Shown here piece after piece: positions 10,736 to 21,196 of a stretch of DNA of 64,000 nucleotides. A model generated the notes under the pieces. That model saw nothing but the letters and a program-made list of their open reading frames with translations. It did not search any database and was not told the origin of the DNA. Location of the stretch: positions 59,773,364-59,837,363 of the forward strand of contig NC_067196.1 of NCBI RefSeq assembly GCF_000699445.3. Reading direction: 5' to 3'. Positions within the stretch are counted from its first letter, which is position 1, and each line of letters opens with the position of its first letter. The DNA is from Schistosoma haematobium. Taxonomy: Eukaryota > Platyhelminthes > Trematoda > Strigeidida > Schistosomatidae. Made by a program: the position numbers and the translations under genes.

Positions 10736-11263
10736 ACTCACAGAAGTACCCAGAAAATCAAGGAAATAAGGTATTTCTGTACGGCTGTTGTGAAATCAGA
10801 TTGTGAAAATGTGGAACCCAGATTTTAACGCTTAACGATACATATCTCACAGAGAGTTCGGCCATTTTTCCTTTGTTAAGAGGGTTTTAGAATAAAGAAT
10901 CAGATGTAAATTTTGGAGACGCCTAAACCATAACAAGTCCTCAAACAGGAAGTTATTTTTGGAAATACTATAAAGTATAAAACCTAAATAACTCCGCCTG
11001 GAGTCCCTCCGGGATCTACTGCCGTTCCCAAGCCCGGATAAAGGAGGAGGGTTGCGCATGGAGTTAGCGATCCCATCCCGTAGAAAACCATCTCGCTAAA
11101 AACCGCTAACTAGAAAATATTATTCGAACCTTTTAAGCTCTGCCCTGGGAATCAGAAGGTCTTCATTTAGAAGAACTACGACGCCTCATGATGAAAGCCG
11201 AGTTCCTTCGGAAGTTACGGGACCGATTTCCTTTCTGACAACCAGAGCAACCATTTATTTAGG

Positions 11264-11797
11264 TACATGGAATGTTCGTACAATGTGGGACACCGGGAGA
11301 GCCTTCCAAATTGCTGCAGAAATGAGGAGGTACAACCTAAAGGTGCTTTGGATCAGTGAAACACATTGAACGTAAGTTGGACAATAACGACTAACTTCAG
11401 GTGAGCTCCTGTTATACTCCGTCCGTGAAGAAGAAAATGCCCCACATACACAAGGAGTTGTATTGATGCTATACAAACAAGCACAAAATGCACATATAGG
11501 ATGGGAATCTCATGGACCAAGGATCATCAAAGCCTCCTTCAAAACAAACAGAGAGGGCACTTCAATGAACTTCATCCAATGCTATACGCCTACCAGCAAC
11601 TACAATGAAGACGTTGAAGACCAATTCTACGATAGGCTGCAGTCAATCGTCGAGATGTGCTCAACAAGGGACTTGATCATTATCATGGGAGACCAAACTG
11701 CCAAGTTTGGAACGGACAACACTGGATATGAAGACATCATGAGACGATACGGACTGAGATAAATGAACGAAACTGGTGAGAGATTTGCAAACCTATG
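11264..11797 (+). pseudogene. RTE apurinic-type endonuclease, N-terminal part
   Basis: Read on +, YLGTWNVRTMWDTGRAFQIA begins an exonuclease-endonuclease-phosphatase fold, followed by a damaged ISETH active-site region with in-frame stops (about 11365-11400). From 11463 it is open: GPRIIKASFKTNREG, FIQCYTPTSNYNED and an IIIMGDQTAKFGTDN stretch, where intact RTE endonucleases have a GDxNA motif. A stop lies at 11760. The coding sequence is cut at 11797 by the BEL insertion. It is inactive. Confidence 0.8.
11793..11797. repeat. Target site duplication CTATG, left copy
   Basis: CTATG directly precedes TGTTACG at 11798; the same five bases follow CGTAACA at 20214-20218. Confidence 0.85.
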
Positions 11798-11831
11798 TGT
11801 TACGTCCAGGTTTTGCTCGTTCCAGTTATTG
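11798..11831 (-). repeat. BEL/Pao 3'LTR, outer 34 bp fragment
   Basis: Matches 19819-19852 with one mismatch. It is separated from the rest of the same LTR (15980-16340) by CR1 copy B. Confidence 0.85.
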
Positions 11832-12072
11832 TAGAACATCCCGCGCTAATTTCAAAAAGGGCAGTGATTTTTGAACTTGTTGTGATTATACTTGCTTTTG
11901 GTACTTATTGCACTAAAAAGCATTCTTGGTCTACTTTAACTAAGAGTTCTTTGTTTAAAGTTTGAAATTTTTTGCTACATTTTGTCCTGGGTACCTGTTT
12001 TTAGTCCTTGACTAACACTTGTGTTCACATTGTTATCATTTTTTGTTTTTAAACCTTTTAAATCGAATTACG

Positions 12073-13148
12073 ATGGTTGGTAAGACTCACAAATGTGGGC
12101 AACCAAATTGTTTGTTTTCCGTTGAGGAGGGAATGCAGTGTGACGACTGTAAAAAGTGGTATCACAAAATGTGTACACGACTAAGTCCGACGGCTTACAA
12201 AAGATGCTCGAAGCCTAACTCGCATTGGCTTTGTGTGTTCTGCTGCACGGATAAAAAGGTACTAATACAGGAGGCTATAGGCCTATTGGCTTTGGCCTGC
12301 AAGAAAAACGATGACGGAAGCACTGATAACAGGAGCACTGACGATGAAGAATGTGTCAGTGTAGTAAGTGCTGCTACTGGACCCATTAAACACCTGACTG
12401 CGGTTGACGGGAGCGTGAAATCTCCGTTGACATTAACGAGAAATGAAGTATCGCTTGATATTGACATCGGCAGTCATACACCTCTAGTCGAAATAGAAGA
12501 TCCGGATAAAACTGTCACCGTTTCACATAGTCCAGGTGTGGCTGTTCTGAGTGGTGACAAATGGACTTCGGTAAGAAGAAAAAAAATAAGAAGAAAAAGG
12601 CTGTAGGCAAAACGCAGCTGGTCAGCAAGACGTTGGAAGGGACTTTATCAGAAGAAAAATCCTCACCGCGTGAAAAGACAGATCTCTCTGAGAGATCAGT
12701 CATTTTTCATAAGATAAGAGAATCTTCAGACACTGAACCAAAGGCAAGATTTGAACATGATCTCAATCATATTAAGACATCATTAAGTAAACTACTCCCA
12801 GATACAGTTTCAGGAGTTAGTATTTGTAAGCTTTATAGAATAGGAAAAAAGGTGGATTCCGAAAGTCCTCAGAAAAACCGCCTCCTGAAGGTTACATTCA
12901 ACACGGTGGAAGAAAGGAACCTGGTTCTAAGTAATTCACGTAAACTGATTGGATCCGGAATATATGTCCGTGAGGACCTCAGCCTAGCTGATCGTATTAA
13001 GAGAAGAGCCGCAGAAGCGGAAATAAACGAGCGTCGCCGAAACGGTGAAAGAAACCTCGTTCTTAAGGGTTTTCAGATTGTAAAAGTTCGGAGCAAAACG
13101 ATCCCCAAGCCACTCTGGGTGGCAAGGGAAAGCTCTCCACAAACTTAA
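12073..13148 (+). pseudogene. CR1 copy B ORF1: PHD-finger protein, one frameshift
   Basis: The start ATG at 12073 (MVGKTHKCGQP) aligns with copy A; an earlier ATG at 12019 in the same frame has no counterpart. The PHD finger (GMQCDDCKKWYHKMC, WLCVFCC) occupies residues 6-60. The frame ends at 12606, and the downstream domain (KARFEHDLNHIKTSLSKLLP, GSGIYVREDLSLADRIKRR) is read in the next frame from about 12561 to 13148. The shift lies in the A-rich tract around 12578-12600, so a single-base homopolymer error in the assembly is as likely as a real mutation. ORF2 overlaps the end of ORF1 by up to about 80 nt. Confidence 0.8.
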
Positions 13149-15934
13149 AAGTGTGCTACACAAATGCTCGCAGTCTACTAAATAAAATGGCGGAGCTGAA
13201 GTCAGTGGTGGATAAAGAAAAACCGGACGTTATCGCTGTCTCGGAAACTTGGTTAACGTCAGAAGTATTAGATAGTGAAATCCAATTGACCGGTTTCATA
13301 ACCAGTAGGGCCGATAGATTAAACCGAAGGGGAGGCGGGGTTATTGTGTACACGAAAAGTACCCTAACCATAAGATTAGCTGAGACAGTAGCACATGTTT
13401 CAGGGACATGTGAACTGGTGAGATGTAAGTTGAAATGCTGAAGGCAAGATATTGAAGTAGTTGTAGTTTATCGCAGTCCAGAATGTGTAGCAGATGATTT
13501 TCTCCTCAGTAAACTTAAGTCCTGGTGTAACAACGGTAAAAGCCTTGTAGTAGGCGACTTTAATGCACCATATATAAACTGGGTTAACTTAGAAGTAGAG
13601 TCATCTATGTCGTCGTTCGACTCCAAACTGTTAGAAACCTCGATTGAACTAGCATTATCCCAACACATTAGAGATCCCACAAGATACGACTTAAGAAACT
13701 CTTCCTCTCTTTTAGATTTAGTCTTCACACACGGTGATGACGTTGGTCAAACGGCTTTTCTCCCACCACTTGGGAGAAGTGACCATGCAGTCATCTTATT
13801 CAAATTCATGGTTGAAATTGCTTCTCAAACAATTGCGCCGGCCCGTCCCAACATATGGAAGGCAGATATGCAGGCAATTAACTCCGCAGCATCGGCTGAG
13901 AACTTGGAAATTGACTCAAAGGCATCAGTACAAGAGGCATGGACTCTATTCAGGCAGTTATACAATCGGGTAACTCAACCATATATACCCTGGACTGTCC
14001 CAAAGGAAAAGAAGCACGGACATCCCTGGTTAGGGCGGGATATTCGACGCTTACTAAGACAAAAGAAGAAATGCTGGGATGTTGCCATCCGCCTTGGCAC
14101 AGCAGGTACGATGGAACACTACAGATCGATAAGAAACGAGTGTATAACTAAAATTCGGGAAGCGCAAAGAAAATATGAAATGCAGCTGGCAGAATCTGCA
14201 CTCAAGCAGCCCAAGAGGATATTCTCGTACATAAACTACAGAACAAGGAGTCATCACTGGATTCCCAACCTAATTAAAGTAGGAAGTGAATCTGAAATGA
14301 TAGAGGAAGATCAGGAAAAAGCTGAGGTTATGGCTGACTATTTTGGGGCAGTTTTCACTCAGGAACCTCCTCTAGAGAAAGAATAAGACCCAATTACAGA
14401 GTCAACAAACCACCTGCTCACCATGGACTTCGACCAAAACGATGTGCTTAAGGCTCTTAGCACCCTAAACATGGAGAAGTCAACAGGACCAGATGAACTA
14501 CACCCTAAAATCTTGAGACATATTGCCGAATATATCGCAGCCCCACTGACTGTGATATTCAAAATGTCACTTGACCAAGGTGTGTTACCTATGGACTGGA
14601 AGGACGCAATCGTCACTCCCATACATAAAACTGGTCTACGACAAGTTCCATCAAATTACAGACCCGTAAGCCTCACCAGTGTTGTAATTAAAATACTGGA
14701 AAGGATAATCAAACGGACCATAACAGCATTTATGGAAACCAATAACTTGCTGAACATGGCACAACATGGTTTTAGAAAGGGTCTATCCTGTACAACGAAC
14801 CTCCTTATAGCTAGGGAGCTCTGGATTAATGCGCTAGACAATGGAAACTCAGTGGATGTTGTCTACATAGACTTCAGTAAGGCTTTTGACAAGGTGCCAA
14901 CTAATAGACTGCTATTAAAGTTGGCAAACCTTGGTATTGCCGGACCTCTTTTAAAATGGATTAAGGATTTCCTAGTAGGTCGTAGGCAAAAAGTAAGAAT
15001 AAATTCCAAGTGCTCCATCTGGAGACCAGTACTTAGTGGAGTACCCCAAGGTTCCGTCCTAGGTCCTTTACTTTTTATAATGTACGTTAATGATCTTACA
15101 AGTATAGTACAGTCTCCAATGTTATTATACGCTGACGATGCAAAAATTTGGCGAGTTATAACTGGAGACAAAGACGCATTTACTCTTCAGGCGGACTTAA
15201 ATAATATGATAAACTGGTCTAAAGAGTGGCTAATGCCTATCAACTCGGAAAAGTGTGTCTACATGCACTTGGGGGATTCAAAGGTTAAAACGTACAACAT
15301 AGGGGATGTGTCATTACCCGTAGTCCGGTCTCATAAGGACCTAGGGGTGACAGTGAGCAATGATCTTAAGACGACGGCCCATTGCCGGGAGGTCGCAGTT
15401 AAGGGGTTTCGAACCCTCTGGGCTTTAAAAACGACATTCACTAAGCTTGATACTACCATGTTCACCACATTATACACATCCTTAGTGAGAACTAAGTTAG
15501 AGAACTGTGTTCAGGCTGCAAGCCCCTGTTTAAAAGGTGACTCAGACATACTAGAAAAGGTACAGAGGGCAGCTACGTGTGCAATTCCGGAACTCCGGGG
15601 TGTATCATATAAAGAGCGGCTTGAAAAACTGAACCTCTTTACTCTGTCCTATCGCAGACTAAGGGGAGATCTAATTTTGATGTACAGAATACTGAGAAAT
15701 GATTTCGGACCTAACTTATTCTCTCTCTTTCTTCCCACTAGATCGGGACACCTCAGAGGACATAGCAGGCGAGTAGAAAAGCCAAGAACGAACAAAATAC
15801 CCGTGGCATACAGGTTTTCACACCGAGTCATCAATACTTGGAACCTGCTACCTGAAGCAGTGGTATCCGCACCTTCAATTGACTCTTTCAAGAGAAGACT
15901 GGACACTCACAGAAGCATACTAGAAAAGGAATAA
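13066..15934 (+). pseudogene. CR1 copy B ORF2: endonuclease and reverse transcriptase, two stops
   Basis: One frame is open from about 13066 to 15934 apart from TGA at 13439-13441 and TAA at 14384-14386. Endonuclease motifs in order: NARSLLNKMAEL, AVSETWL (catalytic Glu), VVVYRSP, VVGDFNAPYINW, and GRSDHAVI (catalytic His) at about 13780. RT follows: STGPDELHPKIL, DWKDAIVTPIHKTG, VVYIDFSKAFDKVPTNRLL, SGVPQGSVLGPLLF, the catalytic LLYADDAKIW near 15125, and a C-terminal domain ending with HRVINTWNLLPE. The conserved reading starts upstream of any ATG, so translation probably depends on overlap with ORF1. All core catalytic residues that I can see are kept. Confidence 0.85.
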
Positions 15935-15981
15935 CACAGGCCGTAGGCCTTCTGTCCTTACTACACAAATCTGAATCTGAA
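15934..15981 (+). other. CR1 copy B 3'UTR hairpin and hexamer tail
   Basis: ACACAGGCCGTAGGCCTTCTGT (15934-15955) folds with ACAG/CTGT and GCC/GGC pairs; AATCTGAATCTGAA follows at 15968. Copy A has the same layout with a different hexamer. The final TGAA overlaps the LTR sequence. Confidence 0.55.
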
Positions 15982-16340
15982 GTACGGACTATCGATCTAC
16001 TTGCAAATTACGGACCCAAATTAACAACAGAACCAAGCTCCAATTTGTGTATCAAATTTATTCGTAATTCACAAATAGTCGACCAAACGTCGTTCAAACA
16101 ACAATGATTATAACAATTACAAAACAAACCTTCAATTTTGTAGGTTCCCGGAGCAAAACTCCCAAATACCAAACCAAAGATAAAGAGAGCACCAAAATAC
16201 CAAACCAAAATGTCCGAAATAATGATATAAACAGACAAGTTCAAAAGTTAAGTAAAACAATTACATCCAAAAACACAGTAAATTATTAATGTACAATAAA
16301 AGATTTTAATCCGCCAAATGTCTTCAGTTCTCCCGTAACA
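15980..16340 (-). repeat. BEL/Pao 3'LTR, main part
   Basis: Matches 19853-20213 with one difference (16047). The inner boundary CGTAACA is at 16334-16340. Open frames at 16008-16244 and 16104-16289 repeat at 19881-20117 and 19977-20162 only because the LTRs are duplicated; they are not genes. Confidence 0.9.
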
Positions 16341-16497
16341 CTCTCGACCAAAAGAACCTTGGTTCTTTTCACAGACATATAAATAGACAACAAGAATCCA
16401 AGTATATGCATCACAAACAATCAACAACGAACACTCAATATACCAACAATCTCGTGATCCCTAGGACTTACACCAGTACGCCTAGGGATCCGAGTAG

Positions 16498-17982
16498 CTA
16501 CCTAATATCTACAACTTCTAGACGCAGTTTTCTAATATCTCTTACCAGGATCTCTTCGCTTGTCCGCAACTCCATCGATCTTAACCTATTACTATTAGGT
16601 ATCACTTTCCTTACCAGACCTAATAACCATTTGTCTTTCTCTAAAAACCCAGTACATGTCGTCACCAAGTTACTCTCTCCTATGTTCATCTCTGGTTGAG
16701 TCCATTTGTGTCTAAGTTGCAACAATGAAACATATTCCTTAGACAAACGTCTCGAAAATATTTGCGCCAACATAAACAACTGCAATATCAACCATCTAAC
16801 AAAATGCTTCATCCTCCATGGAAGCTCATATACGCTAACGTAAACATTGATATATAAACCCATATAGAGGACCAATCCATTAAATCCTTTATTTACCACG
16901 AACTCTTTATTCTGATTCCAAATCATAACATTGTTAGACTCTTCTACTTCTTTTAGAAGATGAATAACCCTAACACACGGCTTCAGGCACCATTGCATAT
17001 TCACACACAAACAACTATTTGAGTCCGCAGAACAAGAAGCCTTTCTCCCAATAATCATTAGCCACAAATTAAATCGTACGAACCACTGCTTAGTAGTGTT
17101 GTTACGCAAGTCCAATACAAACATCAAATCTCCTGTAAGTACAAGTGAATTGTTAGTCACTTTTCCGTGAGATTCATCACGAGACCCACCAACATTATAT
17201 TGCTTAATGTTAACCGAATTCTCCAAACACACTTCACAATCAAAGGCTAATCCTATTTCACCCAATCTGGGTAGTAAAGGTGCACCAGTCAAACTATTTA
17301 CAGCATTTAATCCTTTCAAAAGCTGATCATTAAGAGAACAACCCCAATAGACAGCCGCACAATCAAAAACAATTCTCGATTCCCCAGACTTTTTAGGGTT
17401 GATAACAGGATGATGAGGAATATACCAACACACAGCATCATGGTCAAATTCCTCTTCACTAGCTTCAATGATGTAGCCCTTACTTAAATCTTTATTCATC
17501 ACAACTTGATATTTCTCCAAAAGACTGTTATCTTTCATAAACCTCTTCCTTAAACATTCTAGTCTGCGTTCAGCTAGTTCCAAATTATTCGGTAGCCTTG
17601 GTTTATCATACTTCCATGGTAGACCAACTTGGAAATGACCACCCTCCAATCTAAACGAACTGCTAACTATTTCTAGAGCTCTTTTAACTTCGATAGAATA
17701 TCCATTACGAAACGTATCTGTATCCTGGAACTCATGATTATATAATCTTTCTAAATCTCGCAAAATATCATTAGTGGAACAATGACACCACTGAACTTGA
17801 TGTAGAGACCTTGATACTCCCTTAGGATCTATAATCATCCAACCGAGATGAGTACGCAGAGCAAACGGATGCTTCCTGTCCCCCAGACGTTGTTCTAGGA
17901 CCCAATGTGCATCTGGAGCATCACACCCAATCAGTATTCCTACAAAATTACTTTGCGATCTCGGAAGAGTTAAGTCCTTCAA
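16498..17982 (-). pseudogene. BEL/Pao pol, internally deleted (494 aa)
   Basis: Residues 1-215 are the start of a BEL/Pao reverse transcriptase region: LGWMIIDPKG, then CWYIPHHPVINPKKSGESRI and VFDCAAVYWGCSLNDQLLKG. Residues about 385-494 are a DUF5641-like C-terminus (SKEYVSLLQLRHKWTQ, WLLGLVRKVIP, LRTSEEILVRDIRKLRLE). Between them are about 170 residues that I cannot assign; the RT catalytic box, RNase H and integrase DDE are absent. The frame nonetheless stays open across the whole stretch. The protease frame overlaps its start in another phase, with a shift at a T-run near 17985. It cannot be an active polymerase. Confidence 0.78.
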
Positions 17983-18526
17983 AATGGTTCCACCGTTTCA
18001 GCTGGAGTTCGGTTAAAGGTGCTGCATGATCGATCGGAAGTTTCTTGGTCGTGTAAACTTTGTTGATTCTTATAGAACCCCGTTCATCTAATGAAAATAC
18101 CTCTAAATTTACCTCCAAACATTCACAATTGGTAGTTCCGTTCACAGTCGCCACCTTCATCGAAGTCTCTTTACCTTTAATACTCAACTGATTAACTAAT
18201 TCTTCACATAAAAGAGAAGTGTCCGAACCACTATCTAGTAGTGCATATGTTTCCAAACATCCTTTGGGACTGTATAGTCTGACTGGAACGATACTCAAAC
18301 AAACCTTTGAGGAGTTCCAATCCTTAGCTAGGTTCATCACATGGTTATCAATACCATCAATATGCAATAATGAATTATGTCTAACCTTGCAATTCTCAAC
18401 GTCGCATTTGAAGCCTGACTTGCATGACATAGCTAAGTGACCTTTCCTCAAACATAAATAACATGGACCACGTTTTCTTACCTCCTGCCTCCTTTCTCTT
18501 ACATTCATTTTGCTAACCTTGGACAA
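17948..18526 (-). pseudogene. BEL/Pao zinc knuckle and aspartic protease
   Basis: The frame has no ATG at its beginning. It opens inside the gag end, gives a CCHC knuckle (CYLCLRKGHLAMSC) and a further Cys/His cluster, then the aspartic protease motif ALLDSGSDTSLL at about residues 75-86. It ends with TAA at 17948-17950, one shift away from the pol frame. Relative to gag it lies in the -1 frame, with the changeover at the sequence GCAAAATGA (about 18505-18513). Confidence 0.78.
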
Positions 18527-19674
18527 TCTGTCACCTCATGATCACCTACGCAGATTTCACAACGTGATACCTTGACTGAGTTATTTGGGTCTCGTCTAAT
18601 TGCATGAAAGCGTGATCTCCTATCAGCTTGGCCTTCAGAATTACTTTTACCGAACCTTGAGTTACACTGTACTAATCTACCATAATGGGTCCGGGCAATT
18701 CTGGCCCTCTCTTCTACAAAGACCACAAATTCTTCAAAGCTCGGCTCCTTCCCATGCATCATGATCTTATCGGCGACTTCCACCCACTTATTCTGCAATT
18801 CTAGTGGTAAGCATGAAACTATTACCTCCAAATTAGCCGTAGAATTAACGTCAGACATGTATCCCATTCCCTTCAACGTTATACATACATTACGCAACTT
18901 AATCTCAAAGTCAGTTAATACGTCAGCTGATCCTCCGACAGATTTTTGGTTTAATAACTCAGTAATTAGTTCTCGTGCAACAGGACGTACTTTACCAAAT
19001 AAATCATATAAAATTCGTTTAGCCCTGTCGTAGCCCAAATGACTGGGCAAAGAAACGCAAGATTTAATTGCTGTTCTGGCCTTTCCTTTGCAATAATATA
19101 ATAAATACGACAACAATTTGCTCTTATCTGACAGTTTACTCTCTATAAGGCTATTAAACTGACTAGTGAAACGGTAATACTGACCCGGTTGCCCATCAAA
19201 ATACATCATATCGATCTTAGGTGAAACCATGTTATTAACCATTGTATGTAACGTGTCCTTCAGTTCCCCAACCCGATCGACCTTTGAGATGTTACATACC
19301 TCCCCTGAGTGATTATTACACCCAGTATCACAATCCGAATAATTTTTAACTTTAGCATTTATCCCACATTTATCTACGGGTAATCGTTCATCGTCCTCGA
19401 TGGCCTTGCATTCTAGTTCAGCGATACCAACCTCTTCTTGTAGATCTAACATCTTAAGTTGCCGTTCTAATTCAAGTCTCTTCTCTAAATTCCTTTTCCT
19501 CAGTAATGCTTTATCTAACTTTAATCTAGAGGTACCAAGCTGACTAGAAGACATACTATTAATACTAACATCATCACATTTATCATCATTAACATCAGAA
19601 ATACCACAAACAGCTTTAGAAATTTTACCATCCATTTCGTCATTTTCCTTCAGCCTTTTGCTCCGTGTTTCCAT
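18505..19674 (-). CDS. BEL/Pao gag (389 aa)
   Basis: Starts at METRSKRLKEND. It has a charged N-terminal region with a heptad-like LRKRNLEKRLELERQLKMLD stretch (residues about 60-80, likely coiled coil), then a DUF1759-like capsid region with YFDGQPGQYYRFTSQFNSL, SYLLYYCKGKARTAI and LPLELQNKWVEVADK, and ends in a CCHC knuckle, CEICVGDHEVTDC. The frame is uninterrupted, so this part of the element could still make protein. A TGA ends it at 18505 immediately before the protease frame. Confidence 0.8.
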   Translation of the reverse strand: METRSKRLKENDEMDGKISKAVCGISDVNDDKCDDVSINSMSSSQLGTSRLKLDKALLRKRNLEKRLELERQLKMLDLQEEVGIAELECKAIEDDERLPVDKCGINAKVKNYSDCDTGCNNHSGEVCNISKVDRVGELKDTLHTMVNNMVSPKIDMMYFDGQPGQYYRFTSQFNSLIESKLSDKSKLLSYLLYYCKGKARTAIKSCVSLPSHLGYDRAKRILYDLFGKVRPVARELITELLNQKSVGGSADVLTDFEIKLRNVCITLKGMGYMSDVNSTANLEVIVSCLPLELQNKWVEVADKIMMHGKEPSFEEFVVFVEERARIARTHYGRLVQCNSRFGKSNSEGQADRRSRFHAIRRDPNNSVKVSRCEICVGDHEVTDCPRLAK

Positions 19675-19818
19675 CGTATTTGTTGTTCCAAATAATCAAT
19701 TACCAAAACAAATCTGAATTAATCCAAACAAAATCGACCAATAAGACCAGGATTTTGGACTCAAAATATCCAGACAAATCCAAGGTATGAACACAGAATC
19801 AATAATTGAAGAACTTTA

Positions 19819-20213
19819 TGTTACGTCCAAGTTTTGCTCGTTCCAGTTATTGAAGTACGGACTATCGATCTACTTGCAAATTACGGACCCAAATTAACAA
19901 CAGAACCAAGCTCCAATTTATGTATCAAATTTATTCGTAATTCACAAATAGTCGACCAAACGTCGTTCAAACAACAATGATTATAACAATTACAAAACAA
20001 ACCTTCAATTTTGTAGGTTCCCGGAGCAAAACTCCCAAATACCAAACCAAAGATAAAGAGAGCACCAAAATACCAAACCAAAATGTCCGAAATAATGATA
20101 TAAACAGACAAGTTCAAAAGTTAAGTAAAACAATTACATCCAAAAACACAGTAAATTATTAATGTACAATAAAAGATTTTAATCCGCCAAATGTCTTCAG
20201 TTCTCCCGTAACA
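19819..20213 (-). repeat. BEL/Pao 5'LTR, intact, 395 bp
   Basis: Begins and ends with inverted TGTTACG/CGTAACA. It serves as the reference that shows the other LTR to be split by CR1 copy B. An AATAAA-type hexamer is at about 20168 on the + strand only. No convincing tRNA primer site directly abuts it on the minus strand. Confidence 0.9.
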
Positions 20214-20218
20214 CTATG
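20214..20218. repeat. Target site duplication CTATG, right copy
   Basis: Matches 11793-11797 and marks the right end of the BEL/Pao insertion. The RTE reading resumes here. Confidence 0.85.
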
Positions 20219-20253
20219 TGCCTTCAATAAACTGGTCATAGGCGGCACCATAT
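20219..20253 (+). pseudogene. RTE endonuclease bridge between two LTR insertions
   Basis: Thirty-five bases reading CAFNKLVIGGT on + join the RTE sequence cut at 11797 to its continuation at 26004. This short piece is the proof that both LTR elements landed in one RTE copy. Confidence 0.75.
20250..20253. repeat. Target site duplication ATAT, left copy
   Basis: ATAT precedes TGTGG at 20254; ATAT follows CCACA at 26000-26003. Confidence 0.75.
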
Positions 20254-20789
20254 TGTGGTGGACCAAACAATATATAAACGCAAAAGTATCAACAAAGTTA
20301 ATAGCAATCAATAGTAATATTAATATTTACAAGTTAAATGTTACAAATGCAATAACAAATTAGGGACGTTACTTAAATCGGCTAGTCGTTGCGTGTTCTG
20401 TTGAGTTTTGGTCTCAAAAATCCACAATTATAAATGCATAATAATTCCACAGAGGTAAATATGACGCCAATAAGTTTCTTTGATGTAGGATATAATGGAA
20501 ATGACACTGCAGTCTGAAATGAGGATAATATCCAGTTTAGAACGCAATTGACTTGGTAACGAGCGAGAATAGAACAATGGGTATGTGCGTAATAGTGTAT
20601 TTGTGAGCAATCGAAAATGTGTGTCACGCTATGTTAGAATTACAACGGAAAAAGTGTTCAAGGTCGTTGACTAAAACAACACGTACAGTCATTTAATGAT
20701 AAATGTACATACAGTGAAAAATTGACAAAACAAATAGAAATAACATTGAAAACTATTTACAAAATAAGGTTGTCAGGTCTATCTCCACA
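20254..20789 (-). repeat. Gypsy 3'LTR (536 bp)
   Basis: Same length as the copy at 25464-25999; differences are at about 20636 and 20730 (A versus G in both). The repeated frames inside it (20382-20627, 20428-20610) are LTR sequence, not genes. Confidence 0.92.
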
Positions 20790-20804
20790 TAGCTCCCCCC
20801 AGAG
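20790..20804 (-). promoter_or_regulatory. Gypsy polypurine tract
   Basis: On the minus strand CTCTGGGGGGAGCTA lies immediately before the 3'LTR TGTGG. This is the expected place and composition of the plus-strand primer. Confidence 0.7.
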
Positions 20805-21196
20805 TGTCCGGAGGTAACACTGGTTACAATAACAATAATAAAAATTTTATACCAAAAAAAAAATTTACAATAATAACCAATTAACAATGTGGAGATGCGT
20901 ATGACATGTACGTTAACAATATACAGTGTGTTATTGAGTGAAAATAGTGGTGATATGGCATAGCATGACAAACAAAAGTAATGAGAATACCGTCATTTAA
21001 AAGCTTGGTTTGCCAACAATGATAATAATGTGCAGACTGTTACTGACCCCCCAAAAAAATGAACTGCTTATTTTGTGTGTGTGTGTGTGTACAACAAATG
21101 AATAATTAAATAGAGTTTACTCGTTTATTATTGTAACAAATTTTTTTCTATGAAAAAAATGTGACAAAACGAATAATTGTGGGGAAAAAAATATGG

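Larger units (their letters stand above)
11832..15979 (+). mobile_element. PHD-type CR1-like LINE, copy B, inserted in the BEL LTR
   Basis: About 4.15 kb, apparently full length: 5'UTR from 11832, ORF1 12073-13148, ORF2 to 15934, conserved 3' hairpin and a TCTGAA tandem at 15968-15981. The LTR sequence on both sides of it is continuous when compared with the intact LTR at 19819-20213, which fixes the ends to within two bases; only TG is shared at the junctions, so there is no clear target duplication. ORF1 has one frameshift and ORF2 two stop codons, so this copy is lightly damaged. It must be younger than the BEL insertion. Confidence 0.88.
11798..20213 (-). mobile_element. BEL/Pao LTR retrotransposon, internally deleted, with a CR1 element in one LTR
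   Basis: On the minus strand the element runs 5'LTR (20213-19819), gag, protease, truncated pol, 3'LTR (16340-15980 plus 11831-11798). LTRs are 395 bp, start and end with the inverted TGTTACG/CGTAACA, and differ at about two positions (11809 vs 19830; 16047 vs 19920). The insertion has a 5 bp target duplication. The internal region is only about 3.5 kb because most of RT, RNase H and integrase is gone. Gag is the DUF1759-like type and the pol C-terminus is DUF5641-like, both characteristic of BEL/Pao. Sinbad-like elements are the known schistosome members; I did not confirm which one this is. Confidence 0.88.

Noticed and set aside
11798..11831. 34 bp shared with 19819-19852, first read as a tRNA primer binding site
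   Set aside because: The CTATG duplication and TGTTACG terminus show that it is the outer end of the BEL LTR.
16008..20162. Repeated identical small frames (16008-16244 and 19881-20117; 16104-16289 and 19977-20162)
   Set aside because: They are duplicated because they lie in the two LTRs; no protein features.
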